DNA of 64,000 bases. Origin: Rhizopus sp. PT2906 (Eukaryota > Mucoromycota > Mucoromycetes > Mucorales > Rhizopodaceae). Of the stretch, positions 12,930 to 24,715 are shown piece after piece. The notes beneath the pieces were generated by a model. That model was not told the DNA's origin. It saw only the letters and a program-made list of their open reading frames with translations, and did no database searches. Position 1 is the stretch's first letter, and every line of letters starts with the position of its first letter. Position numbers and translations under genes: made by a program. The DNA is taken from NCBI GenBank assembly GCA_025529335.1, contig JAMYHX010000122.1:28754-92753 (forward strand), given 5' to 3'.

Positions 12930-14986
12930 TTATTTATAATAAACATTTAGTTGTGTCAACTGTACATCATGTATCTGCGCTAAACCACCTGTACTGGCTG
13001 TGAACCCTATCCATGCTTGCTTCGATTGTGGATAGTTTAAATAGTCTAGTGTATTTAGGCAAACGTCCAATACTTGAATATACTGATTTTTATCCCTCAA
13101 ACCGACTTGGACTCCATCACGATCAAGCTGTACCTTTATATGAATCCACTGCCCTGTAGCCAAGGACGGAATAGAAGACGTATGGCCGAGCGAGTAATCA
13201 TGGTGAGCGGAGTTTGGAAATGGCGGCTTTCGAGCATGGACACTAATATGGTTCCCTGAGGGATCTGCGCATCTATCAGAACTACAAGAACGAGGGTAAG
13301 AACACACGGGCAACCTTTGTAGCAAAATGCTACCTTTGATATGTATCAAACTCAACAGCCACACACTGTCTGATACCTCCGTAACCTAACTGACAACCGC
13401 CTTCTCCCAAAGCGTCTTTACCAACCGTTTGAACCACAAATGCCAAACCATCGGCGCCATTACCAATGATGCGTAGAGCAAACTCAACTTCAATGCCTTT
13501 TATATCTGTAAGGTCAACTGATTCTGGATGATAAAAGGCACCTGTTTGATCTGTCGTGTTGTCCGTTAGACGAATGATGGTTGAATCCAATTGTCTACAA
13601 GAGCCAAGTAGAGTAAAGCTGTGAAGAGAGCGTGTTTCCTTTTTTAAATCATCTCCTTGTTCACCACGCATCTGTCTCCATTCTACGGAACCTTGATGTA
13701 ATTAATCAGATTAAGCAAAAACAGAAACAAGAATCAAAAAATCCTACCACTCTGTCTACCCACGAGTTCATCCTCTTTTATCATTCTTTTTGCACCCATT
13801 TCTTCCAACTCTAATAGCTCCCTTACTCTCCTTTGATTCAACTCTTTTTTCTTTTCCAAGCTAAACGATTGCTGCCTTATCTGAGTCAGGTCATCTAAAA
13901 ACTATAAACACCCTTAGCTCTTAGTATTATTTTATTTACAACTGTTTACCAGTGCCAGCTCGATTTCACGCACTTGTTTGCGTCTTTGTAAAACGACTGG
14001 CCAATCCCTCGTGTACCGTTTGGTGACATCTAAAGCTTCTGCAGTTGAAAATGCAATACAATAACTTAATTTCTTGCCCCAACCGAGACTGTACAGTAAA
14101 GGCTACCGATCAGCCCGGAATCAAAGTTAGAATGTATCCAAGAAATAACATATAGTTTCCTTACTCTATCCCAAGCATCTTCACATGCATCGCAATGAAT
14201 CCATCGTTGTTCAAATTCTGAATAAACTTCTGTCCAGACATGGTCTGTTGAATCATAAACAATGCGAGCCTCAGCTCCTACAGCTCTACAACAGAGTGTA
14301 AAGCACTTGAAGAACTGATAAATACGCATTATAAGCATAGAGCAATATACTCACATTGGCCCATTCTCCACAACGACCGCGCCGTGTTTCCAATAATTTC
14401 CCTGGGTCACTATCCTCTCGTTGATTAGTCACTTGTTAATGAGTAGTTTTATATATGTATATATTTTTTACTTGTATCTAGGAAACCGTGTTATTTTAAA
14501 ACAGGCTGTGCAGCGATAGGTTTCTACTCTATATGCATCGTATCGTCGCTCTTCGAGTGTTGGCATAACAATAGATTCCGACCGAGTTTCTTTCTATGCC
14601 AAGTTGAGTTTGTGTATGTCTTGTTTTTTAATGAAATCTTACATTGCAATGTTCACATGGTGGACTATTGACCCAAGTAAAAAACTCATTCTTAAACCAG
14701 TAAAGTAGTTTTTTAATAATAGTATCTTCCAGACAATTTTCAGGGTCTGCTTCGTCATAAAATCGTTGAATAGGTATCAGGTCCAATGCTCTTTCCTGAG
14801 TTTGAGAATATGTATAAGGCCCTTTAGTATAAATATAGTTTTTACCAACAAGGCTGGATCCTCGTATTTAAATACGCCACTACCAAAGCTTTCCAGCTTT
14901 TTCAGAAACGGCCTGTTATTGTATTGAATACGTGATTTTAAAGTAGTTAACCACTGCTGAGTGATGTTGTAGACAATATCATCCAT
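12930..14986 (-). CDS. PNG1: Peptide:N-glycanase (PNGase) with C-terminal L-type-lectin-like domain
   Basis: Nine phase-consistent exons: 14986-14846, 14795-14643, 14593-14472, 14409-14355, 14305-14165, 14102-13950, 13901-13748, 13691-13334 and 13281-12930. They give 542 aa. The N-terminal half is a PNGase, the cytosolic enzyme that strips N-glycans from misfolded glycoproteins before proteasomal degradation. It has two CxxC zinc pairs (PPCEHC, YRCTAC), nucleophile Cys in GRCGEWAN, His in DHVWTEVY and Asp in WIHCDACE. After a basic coiled region and SVEW, residues of about 335-542 form a concanavalin-like domain of L-type-lectin character ([29 protein letters not shown]). No signal peptide is present, so the lectin-like part should face the cytosol. 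Yeast Png1 lacks such a domain and animal NGLY1 has a PAW domain there. Glycan recognition by it is inference. Confidence 0.93.
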
Positions 14987-15095
14987 TGAGAAAAAAGAAA
15001 AGAAATAGGTTAGGTTACACACCAATGCCCTGAATGAGGCTCTTTATTTTCAACCAATGAAAAAGAATAGACAACACAGTAACAAAGAGTTCATT

Positions 15096-15928
15096 TTATG
15101 GATTAGCTGTTTCGACTTTCCAATCGTTGGACTTAGTTGAGAGGGTATAAACCTATCAAATAGAAAAAGAAAATGAATTAAAGATGTAGTTGCCATAGAT
15201 ACCCTATTACCATTCTTTTAGGTGGAAATATTGAATAATCCAAGTGTTCAACCTCAGTCACCTTGTAGATCAGTAAACATAGATTATCCATAGCAATATC
15301 CATATTCTTTATCTCCATCGGAATATCTGCTGATTTCGGTCGATCCCCTCTTGATGGCCAAGTAAAAGTGACTTTTGTTTTATCATCTAATTCATTCCAT
15401 AACTGTATACGCTGGTTTTCCCAATAGTCATCATCTTCTGGTACCTTGGGAGGTGGATATCGAGTAACCTGATTAGGTGAAGAGGCGATATAAAACTTGC
15501 CCTTGAATAGATAATATTCTTGAGTAAAAGGCATGATCCTGATTTGATTTAGCGTCATTCGAAATCAAGAAAAAGATGAACCATTTACCAAGTGATTCTA
15601 CCATTCCTGTCTGATTTAATATCACCCATCAAGGTATGATCATTCATGGCTAATAAAAACTTGAAGTATTGTAAATGATAATCTTTAAGAAATCCTTTGA
15701 ATGAGAGACAATGCATTGAAATATCTCCAGATCGTCTCATGTTGGACATGGGCAAGTAGACTAGAAGAATAAAGTCAACCCGACTTGATTTATAACAATG
15801 ACCATCAACTCACTTGGAGTAGTTTTGTTTGGGTAATTCTTTTTGTAACTAGTCAGTAACGCGTGATTCCATGGAGGAGGTATAGTATCTTGATGTATTG
15901 TTGTAGGTGAACTAGGTGAAGACAACAT
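15096..15928 (-). CDS. Pyridoxamine 5'-phosphate oxidase-like FMN-binding protein, Alr4036 family
   Basis: Exons 15928-15814, 15760-15589, 15538-15211 and 15152-15096 give 223 aa. The start PPWNHALLTSYKKN, the core (ISMHCLSFKGF, then KSDRNGRITW) and the middle (GKFYIASSPNQV) follow the Pyridox_oxase_2/Alr4036 pattern of split-barrel FMN proteins. Substrate and reaction are unknown in this family. If the third exon is read through, a false stop appears at 15178. Splicing at GTAATA (15210) to the acceptor at 15153 instead yields YTLSTKSNDWKVETANP, the expected family-type C-terminus ending in NP. The gene lies 109 bp upstream of the PNGase start on the same strand. Confidence 0.87.
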
Positions 15929-16283
15929 TATTCAATAAAAATATAAAAGAAAGAAAAAAAGAGAGAGAAATGAAGAGACTAATTGCAATTAAAGAGTGTA
16001 ACATGTCACAAATGTTTAATTTCTAAATCTTTACAATATCTTTTTATATGCACTCCTTTTGATAAGCCTTGTATAATTTCATAGTATGTTCTTTATTCTA
16101 TTATAGAATGAGTTTATACAAGACGATCTTATAATATCTTAATCTTGCTTACACTGTTTATCTTTTGTATTAACAAATCAATTTTAAACACAGATAAGGA
16201 AAAGGGAAAAGGGGAAAAAGAACAGAAAAGATAAAAATTAAAATATTTATTCCTTTTTTTTTTTTTAATAACACATATAATCC
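15929..16283. other. Divergent promoter region, flavoprotein gene / SIN3
   Basis: AT-rich spacer of 355 bp between two start codons pointing outward. No further gene seen. Confidence 0.5.
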
Positions 16284-19200
16284 ATGTCTTTACAAACACC
16301 TGTAAATAACACAACCAATACTTCTTCTACTACAGTAACTGTCTCTACTCCTATTCCTAGTGATTCTATAACCCCTTTATCAAGGTATATAAAAACAAGT
16401 CAAGATCATTTAGAGAGAATTGACCAATCACTAGACCTACACTCTCAAGTACTACTTCCTCCTCCTCTTCTTCTTCTTTTCCTTCAGTACTAGAAACACC
16501 TTACTTGCCTCCCCCTCCTAATATGCTCATGTATGATAATACCTATCCCTCTCTACCGCCACAACAACCACAGCAGCGACGGCCTTCGTCACCTAATAAC
16601 AACTATCGACCACTCAACGTAGTTGATGCCTTAGCCTACCTTGACCAAGTGAAAGGTCGTTTTTCTGACAAACCTAATGTATATAATCAATTCTTAGATA
16701 TTATGAAAGACTTTAAGAGTCAAGCGTAAGTTGAATGTTTGTGAGAAAAAAGTTCTTTAACAAACGTAAATAGTATTGATACCCCTGGTGTTATCGAACG
16801 TGTATCCAACTTGTTCAGAGGGCATCCTACTTTGATTTCTGGCTTTAATACATTTCTACCTGTAGGCTATCGTATTGAGTGTTCGGTTGATAACACAACG
16901 GTGATCACGACAAGTCCATATAACGAAAAACGTCCTCTTGAATTCAATCATGCTATCAACTATGTCAACCGTATCAAGGTAAGATTCAAACATGTGAGAA
17001 TATTCCTCTGATATCTCAACTATTATCAGACTCGATTTACACATCAACCAGAAATTTATAAGCAATTCTTGGAAGTACTACAGACCTATCAGAAAGATCT
17101 AAAGACAATTCATGAAGTCTACGCGAACATTCAATATTTATTTGCTGGACATGACGATCTTTTAGAAGAGTTTAAGCAGTTTTTACCAGAAGTTCAGGAA
17201 TCACGAGGATTTAAGCGTGTGATGCAAACACAGGCAATGCCTGTTTATACAAAAAAGAGAAAGACTTATGTAATTATTATTGAATGTTACTTTTATAAAA
17301 CAATGTACTTATAAACAATAGGTCACAAAGAAATCAAAACAACATCAGCTTCAACAGCAACAACAACAACAACAACAACAACAGCCATCGTTACGACCAC
17401 AGCAAAGGGATCCTCCTTTTGATCCATTAAAACCATCTGTCTCTACAGAAGAAACCGAACTCTTTGATCGAATTAAAAAGTACATTGGCAACAAGCCCTC
17501 TCATGACGAGTTTCTCAAAATTATTCACTTGTATACCCTTCATATCCTTGATGCAGATCAACTCATACAACATGTTGAACCTTTCCTAGATCAAGAGCTT
17601 TTAGATGCTTTCAAACACGTTCTAGGATATGAGCCAAAGGAAAAGACAATTGAAAAGCCTAGCTATTCTGCTGTCAAGCCTGATCTAAATCACTGTGAAG
17701 CTGTAGAACATAGTCCAAGTTATCGTATTGTGCCCAAAGAGTGGCAGAATCAGCCTTGTTCAGGCAGGGATCAGCTCTGTTGGGAGGTATTGAACGATGA
17801 ATACGTATCTCACCCTCGATGGGCAAGTGAAGATAGCGGATTCACAGCGTCCAAAAAGAACCCTTATGAAGAAGCAATGCATCGATGTGAAGAAGAAAGG
17901 TAATTACGATACGGGTTTATACAATCCACTCAACATTACAGTAGATATGATTTTGATTTGAATATCGAAGCTAATTTGAACATCATTGCTCTATTGGAAC
18001 CCATCGCTCAAAGAATAGAAGCCATGACGGACGAAGAAAAAGACATGTTTCAGCTCAAACCTGGGCTAGGTGGACAAACTGTATCTATTTATGAACGAAT
18101 TATCAAAAAGATATATGACCGAGAAACAGCGCTGGAGATCCTTGACTTAATCTACAGTCGACCAGCTGCTGTCGTACCTGTGTTACTGAAACGACTGAAA
18201 CAAAAGGATGAAGAATGGAAGCGAATTCAGAGAGAATGGAATAAGCAATGGCGTGAGCAGGACAGCAAGAACTTTTATAAATCTTTGGATTATCAAGGCA
18301 ACACGTTCAAGAGCAATGATCGTAAGTCATTATCGGTCAAAGCAATGATGGCAGAAGTTGAACAACATAAGCAATTTAAGTTTGAACCTTCTGACTGCAC
18401 TGTGATCAAGGATATGGTGCGGCTCGTTTTGTTTTATCTCAGGCGACAGAATGGATTTACAAAACGCGATAAACGCAAAATACGCAGTTTTCTGTGCACT
18501 TTTATACCCAACTTTTTCCAGTTTGGCCAGGATCTGTTGACAAGAGAACAATTTGCTTATTTCACTGAAGATGAAGAAGAGGAACCATCAGAGGAAGAAC
18601 AGACGGACGAAGAGCATCAGGAAGAGTTGCTAATACCTAATGATGATGAGATAAAAGATAAAACGGACCAACAAGTGGATGTTCAGACAGAAATTATGAA
18701 ACTGACTTGCCCTCAGTGTGATATAAAGGATAACTCAAGCGATGGTCATTTCCTTTGCAACATACATGTATATTGCTTCTTTCGATTATTCCAAATACTC
18801 TACGAACGACTTCATAAACTCAAGTCATTGAGTGACGAGAATCCTCGACGATTACAAAAAAAATTGAATCAGACAGCCGTTGAACTGGACTTGTATTCTA
18901 ATCGTTATGACGGTAATACTACGACTTTATTTACTTTCTTTGAATTATTGCTTATATAATGTATTGAATAGACATCGATTTGTCCAAGGGATGTTATCAT
19001 GCATTATTAGAGCACATTGAAAAATTCTTGGATAATGAAATAGATCAAGCCACCTTTGAGGAAAATGCAAGATATATATTTGGTATTGATGCATATATTA
19101 CATTTACAATTGATAAAGTACTTCACTTTTTTATAAAGCAGGTTTGTAATAGATAACAATCAAAAAAGAAAAAGACTCATGCTATCTTGTAGATCCAAAC

Positions 19201-19678
19201 GATTGTGTTGGATAAGAAATCCAACGAGATATTGAGATCGAGATCAGAAGGCGTACATAATGAATCGTCTGAAGACGATGTATATAATATTATTTTCGTA
19301 AGTGTGGCGTTTGTTTATAAATACAATACTAAATGATAGCCTAAAGGATAAACATACCCGCAAGACTACCATTCAACTCTTAGATAAACAAAAACTAGAA
19401 CATGATAAAGCATATAATGAGTATATATCAAACTACCTCGCTTGGGAACGTGATACCGGAGATGTTCAAGATGTGAAAACTCCATTTTTAAAAAGGTAAA
19501 CCATTTCTCTTCTTTTTTGGTTGTGTGGACGTGTATTGACGGTACTTGTAGGAATACTGTAACGCGGCAAAAAGATCAATTAATTGCCCGTCCGTTTCTT
19601 GAATATAAGATACACAGACAAAGCTATCATATGAGCTTTAAGAGGCAAACAGAAGATATTTTATATATAAGAAAATAA
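16284..19678 (+). CDS. SIN3: SIN3 transcriptional corepressor scaffold
   Basis: Ten exons (16284-16384, 16435-16725, 16774-16978, 17030-17269, 17322-17899, 17945-18912, 18972-19141, 19193-19297, 19347-19495, 19552-19678) give 977 aa. Sin3 is the nuclear scaffold of the Rpd3-type histone deacetylase complex. Three paired amphipathic helix domains are visible: about 90-135 ([15 protein letters not shown]), 175-225 ([12 protein letters not shown], running across a junction) and 300-350 ([10 protein letters not shown]). The histone-deacetylase-interacting region at about 385-490 has [36 protein letters not shown]-terminal Sin3a_C-like region ends at IRK. An 11-residue polyQ run sits between PAH2 and PAH3. 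The protein is shorter than yeast Sin3 (about 1500 aa). The intron 8 acceptor (AAAG, 19346) was chosen to keep frame. Confidence 0.95.
17352..17384 (+). repeat. CAA/CAG repeat encoding 11 Gln in SIN3
   Basis: Eleven consecutive CAA/CAG codons at the start of exon 5, in the linker between PAH2 and PAH3. Likely length-polymorphic. Confidence 0.9.
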
Positions 19679-19875
19679 TAAAAAGTAGCTTTATATAATC
19701 TGAATTGTGTCGTGTTTATGTTGTCACTGATTAAAAGAAGTGCTTGGTTACCATCAACCAAGATATTCCAAGTATAGCTCGTTTCAGATCTGTCCTCGTA
19801 TCTTTTCACAAGAACACGTGGAACAACAAGTCGGTATATATTGACGTGATCTGGTAGGCTTTGAAACTGTTCCAT
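19627..19875 (-). CDS. Possible small ORF antisense to the SIN3 3' end
   Basis: An 82-codon frame starts MEQFQSLPDHVNIYRLVVPR and has ordinary protein-like composition up to about residue 58, then becomes AT-driven. Its 3' part overlaps the last 52 nt of SIN3 on the other strand. I recognise no domain. It may be a real short gene or chance. No splice signal decides. Confidence 0.2.
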   Translation of the reverse strand: MEQFQSLPDHVNIYRLVVPRVLVKRYEDRSETSYTWNILVDGNQALLLISDNINTTQFRLYKATFYYFLIYKISSVCLLKLI

Positions 19876-20184
19876 TTATAATTTATTACAAGTTTGTTCG
19901 TATTACTTTCTATGTGGAAATACTCGCATCAATTGCATAGTTGGGCTTTATCTTCTGTAAGTGAGTAGACTTCTTTAAAGTCATGGATATACTTTTCTTC
20001 TTTATTAATTTACAATTGTAGGGGTTTTTATCAGTATTTGAAACTCGTGATTACCTTTACTTGCTTTATTCAATCAACAATGGATAAAGATTAATACAAA
20101 TATGTATTGTGAACAAAACGAAAGTGTTTTATTTTAATGACGGATATTATTAAAGAATATAAAATACAAACATGCTAAAAATGA
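19679..20184. other. Intergenic region between SIN3 and alcohol dehydrogenase 3' ends
   Basis: AT-rich. Apart from the doubtful antisense frame listed separately, no gene or RNA is visible. Confidence 0.45.
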
Positions 20185-21280
20185 TTAATTCATGACGACA
20201 GCTCTGTAGCGAGGCTTGGCTTCTCTGACGAATTGGAAAACTTCATTGATCTGGTCCATAGGGAATGTATTGACCCAAGTGCGGACATTGTGTTGTGAGG
20301 CAAAGTCGAGACATTCTTGAATATCGGAAGGGGAACCGATGAATGAACTGGCAATGGTCAATTGCTTACCGGCCATGGTGAAAGCATTCAAACCTTCCAA
20401 AGGAACTTCAGGGATATCACACAGAATAAAAATACCATTCTTCTTCAACATGTTGAAATAGGTGGGCCAGCACTTGTTGACGATCTTGGTAGCCAATATG
20501 TGAGTGAAAGAGTTGTAATGAGGTTTGATTTCATCTTCGTTTTGCATCAAGACATAGCCATGACATCCCAACTTCTCTGCATCCTCAACCTTGTTAGGAA
20601 TGACATCAAAAGCGACGACTTCAGCACCCATAGCCTTGGCCCACTGGACACCAAAGTGACCGAGACCACCGAGACCGAGGACGGCAACCTTGGAACCCTT
20701 ACCAACATTATAACGCTTAAGGGGAGTATAAGTGGTGACACCACCGCAAAGGAAAGAGGCAGCAACTTCAGATGAGAAGTTATCGGGAATCTTGACGACA
20801 AAGTCTTGAGGACCTCTCCATTTGGTAGCGAAACCACCATAAGTCTTGTCACGTTTTTCGTTTTCATAGCGGTCATTGAAGGTCCATACAGCGTGAACAG
20901 AGCACAAGTTTTCCATACCCTTCTTACAGTAATCACATTGGTGGCAAGAAGCGGATTGACAACCAACACCACAACGATCACCAACCTTGATCTTCTTTAC
21001 GTTACTACCAACCTTGGTGACCTTGCCAATAATTTCGTGACCAACGACACAAGGGAATTCAGTAGGACCCCAACCTTCGTCAACAGTGTGAAGGTCAGTA
21101 CCACAGACTCCACAGCAGATGATATCCATTTGAACCATGTTTTCATCCCAAGTACAGAAATTGACTTCCATCTTTTGGAGAGGTTGGCCTATAGATGCGA
21201 TTGTTATTATATATTTACAATAACACACAAAACTTACTCTTTCCAGGACAGGCCCAAGCAGTAAAAGTTTCTTCAGACAT
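20185..21280 (-). CDS. Zinc-dependent NADP(H) alcohol dehydrogenase, cinnamyl-alcohol dehydrogenase family
   Basis: Exons 21280-21238 and 21188-20185 give 348 aa, the normal medium-chain dehydrogenase length. It interconverts aldehydes and primary alcohols, probably broad-range as in yeast Adh6/Adh7 and bacterial YahK. The catalytic zinc region CCGVCGTDLH and GHEIIGKV is present. The structural zinc loop has four Cys (CQSASCHQCDYCKKGMENLC). The dinucleotide fold motif is GLGGLGHFG. The active-site neighbourhood YGGFA and the GGVTTYTPL stretch are typical of the CAD/YahK group. The lone intron falls at codon 15. Codon use is strongly biased, suggesting high expression. The upstream region is AT-rich without an obvious operator. 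Confidence 0.95.
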
Positions 21281-22532
21281 GATTTGATTTAATTGATTGT
21301 TTAAGTTGATAATAAAAAAAAAAGAAGACCTTGAAAAGATCAATGCTTTATATACATGAATGACGTTCATGCAAATGTGACTTGTGGAACCTAAAAATCG
21401 ACTGATTTTTTACTTCCGACCTTTTCTGGTTTTTTAGATCTTTCAATAGATACGGTAATCAGGATAAACTATCAAACATAGTTGTAAGGGTTTTTCTTTT
21501 TCTAGACGCTCCCACTTGTGTACGTGAGAAAATGAGTGAGGACATACTGAATATCATTCATTGATAACTATGACCATTTTACTATTTATTCTTTTTTTTA
21601 ATTCATTGACAAGATGTATTTTACTACGCACTCAAAAGATGAAAAAGATATTCGGGACTGATGTTTGGGTTTGATATATTCCAAGCAAGTAAAAAATGAA
21701 CAAAAGGGAAATGCCCCATTCCCAAAAGAAGACTGGGTACCACTGCGGGTCTTACACTCTTGAACCTTTTTTAATATATTTCTATTACAAAATATTTAGC
21801 TTTTCATTATATTCTAAAACAAACAACTACGCAACTACTGTTATTGACAGAGTGGTAGACAACTAGACTGTTGATTGCATAAAGGATCATATTTTCGGAA
21901 GCGACGGGTTGTAGAATTGGATTTCATTTCGGATCTTGAAATTACCATGCAACCAACTGGGACGCTTCCCAAGCTCTTTTTTTTAAAACTTTACTCCAGA
22001 TTGCAACGGTCTCCTATGAGACAATTAGATTACTATAGTAACTTTCTTAATTTGATTCATATGGGAAAGGGTTGTTTGCATATCTTGGCTGAGCAACAGA
22101 AGAAATACAGGCTCCGAATGGAATATCAAGACAGATCACTGCTCTCCTGTTGGTAGGGAATTTATCGTAAGATTCCACCCGCCACTTTATTGTTTTATGC
22201 AAGTATTGCCACTGCGCATGCACACACAAATTCTTTTTATCTCAAGAAGATGTATGAATTATAATAATTGCTATATCCTAAATACCATTATTAAATGATG
22301 TATAATGTACAAGACTCAAGTTATCTGCTTTGATCAAAAGAAAGGCTAATGTGCCCTAGGTTAATCAGGTCGATCAATGGGAGTCAGTCGCGATCATCCA
22401 TATCTGGACTTCAATAGGGTACTATGGTGTGTTTTCTTTTTATTTTTTTTTTATTACTGTAATCAGTATATCATGATTTCAAGAAAAAAGATACGCGTAT
22501 AAGAAAAAAAAGAGATATTCTATGATACAAAA
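21281..22532. other. Intergenic region with weak ORF
   Basis: Spacer of 1.25 kb between the Ski8 3' end and the alcohol dehydrogenase start. A plus-strand frame at 21949-22156 (ATG...TAG, 69 codons) has no recognisable motif. I would not call it a gene. Confidence 0.4.
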
Positions 22533-23826
22533 CTAAGAGGATCCACTGCTTGCAAACCATTTTAAGGACTTATCATCTGAGCCGGATACCAGTTTAGTAC
22601 CTTCTGGGTTCCATGCTACTCCCCAGACCTGTTTTTGTTTATTAGAGTTTGTTTCGTTTAGCCCAATCATAAAACATTACCTGGTCTGAATGAACTTCGT
22701 GAGTTTCCAAAACCGATCTTAAACCAAGGTCCCACACTTTAATCTTCTTATCCGAGCTACAGCTGACTATTTGTTGTTTACTGATATCTGGATTGGCTGC
22801 TACACACAAGACCCAATCTGAATGTCCAGTTAAAGAGGATGCCAACTGTTCATGCTCAACATCGTAAACATGAACACACTTGTCATCACTACCACTGATC
22901 AGTGTCTTGCTGTCACTGGCAAAACAAAGCGAACGAACAGTCATGGCATGCCCTACATTTGCATATGAGCTCTCACTTTCCCTATATGTACACTTGTTGA
23001 GTTTTACCTGATAGTGTGTGAGCCAATTGGTCCGTTTCGATATTAAATACGTAGATGGTTCCATCTTCTGCGCCGCCAGCTAGATATTTCCCATTAGGAC
23101 TCTATGATCTTATTAGTCTTTTAATGTCATCCCTCTTTACTAGGTTATACTTGCATAAGCAACACACATCAAAAACTTGTTTTTTGTTGGTAAGCTCTTG
23201 ACTTTCTCTCCTGTTTCAACGCTGTAGATATGAATGTCTCCATTATGTGAGCCAGTAGCGACGTGCTGCCCGTCTGAACTGAACTTTATTTTCCATGACT
23301 CAACAGGTGCGGCAATAATAGACTGGGTAAGCTTTCCGTTTTGTTCAAGATCCCAAATACGAATGTTTGAATCCACAGAGCTTGAAGCAAGGCCTATATA
23401 TTGTATAGCTGTCAGTAGCCGTACGTAAAAAGTTGATGTAATTATGCCATTACGTGTTCCGTCTTGACTGACATCGACAGAGATAACACCCATTGCATGT
23501 CCTTCAAGTTCAAACTTTAATTCGCCTGTTGCACCATCCCTAATACATGTATAGAATAAACCCTTTTTTCTCGTAAGCATGTTTAAGCAATTTACCAGCA
23601 CTTGACTTTGCCGTCTTCCGAGCCAGAAATAACCAAATTTGTGTGTTTGGACCACGCAACATCCCAAATGCCGTCAGAATGAGCTATATACATATAGAGG
23701 TTAATTGCTATTACTTTTGACATATCAAGAACATATACCCTCGTCATTGACAATGGTAGGAATGTATGTTGTAGGCTATCAAGTATGTTAAGCCTATGGT
23801 TTGGATCATTCAGACTGATTTACCAT
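22533..23826 (-). CDS. SKI8: Ski8/WDR61-like WD40 protein
   Basis: Eight exons (23826-23824, 23775-23739, 23683-23596, 23539-23454, 23393-23155, 23101-23008, 22952-22681, 22628-22533) give 304 aa. This is the size of the WDR61/Ski8/Rec14 beta-propeller. The first exon is only the ATG. WD repeats are visible throughout, for example HSDGIWDVAWS, SGSEDGKVKCWD, SSSVDSNIRIWDLE, SGSDDKCVHVYDVE, SSDKKIKVWDLG and VWGVAWNPEGTKL. Family members are subunits of the Ski complex, which feeds RNA to the exosome, and of the Paf1 complex or meiotic recombination machinery in different species. Intron 5 uses a GC donor (GCAAGT at 23154-23149), required to join VAY to SPNGKYLAGG. Confidence 0.92.
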
Positions 23827-24715
23827 GTTGATTCGCTTTGATTAGTTGTTGCAACTACAAAATACGCGAGAAAAATCAACACGGTAATGAACCCTCTACG
23901 TTTTTTTTTTAGCCAATTGTAACAAGATAATTAAAAACTCAGTCCAGGAAGGATCCAATAGTGCGCCTTTATTTATCATGTCCCTATTGCTTTACAAAGG
24001 GGAACCTGTGTATATTGTTGTATAAAAAGTCGGCTCTGAGCTACCTATTAATGATTGACGCAATATCATTCCCATGTATAACTTAAGTCAAACTGTATTC
24101 AAGTTTCTTAAGATTACAACATTACTTGTTCAAGAGAAAGCCTAAAGTAAAGTGATCAAAGGCGAATCAACGTCAGAAATAGCAAACCATTCTTTCGCCA
24201 AGAGGCTGCAAGCGAATGAGTGTAGGCATAGTAGATCTGATAAAGCCTGAAGGCTGTTAAGATATATGCTGTCAATGTAAAGTATTAGAGAACTCGCAGC
24301 TAAACAAGGATATCATTTGCAATATGTAACCAACCAGTCGTTGTAGAAAGGAGCTGCTCACTTGTCTTTAGAATGGAAGGGCAAAAGAACCTTTTGTTGT
24401 GTGCCGAGGTGCTATAGAGAGAACCTGTTGTATTCAATCATTTTAAACTTGTAAAATTCAACGAAATCGATGATAGGCAACGTAGACTCTTTACAGAAAA
24501 GAAGGGCTTATTACTGTTCTTAGAGTAAAATGGAAGGAAAGATTCTGACATAAAAACCTACAATGTTACGCTCGACTTGTTAAATGGCTTATCTCAGATC
24601 TTTAAATATGGCTCCGTTTCACAAAAAACGAATACGAACGTTTGTTCTTCTCAAGAAACGAGGGCTGATTTCCTTTTAATTGTTTTCTTTTGTATTTCAT
24701 ATAGTTTATTTGAGA
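23827..24715. other. Divergent intergenic region, SKI8 / orphan membrane protein
   Basis: About 890 bp between outward-facing genes. I see no coding frame, tRNA or repeat that can be supported. Confidence 0.45.

Noticed and set aside
20362..21264. Plus-strand frames opposite the alcohol dehydrogenase
   Set aside because: Antisense shadows caused by strong codon bias on the minus strand.
21875..22156. 93-codon plus-strand frame
   Set aside because: Starts with TTG, no recognisable motif, isolated in AT-rich DNA.
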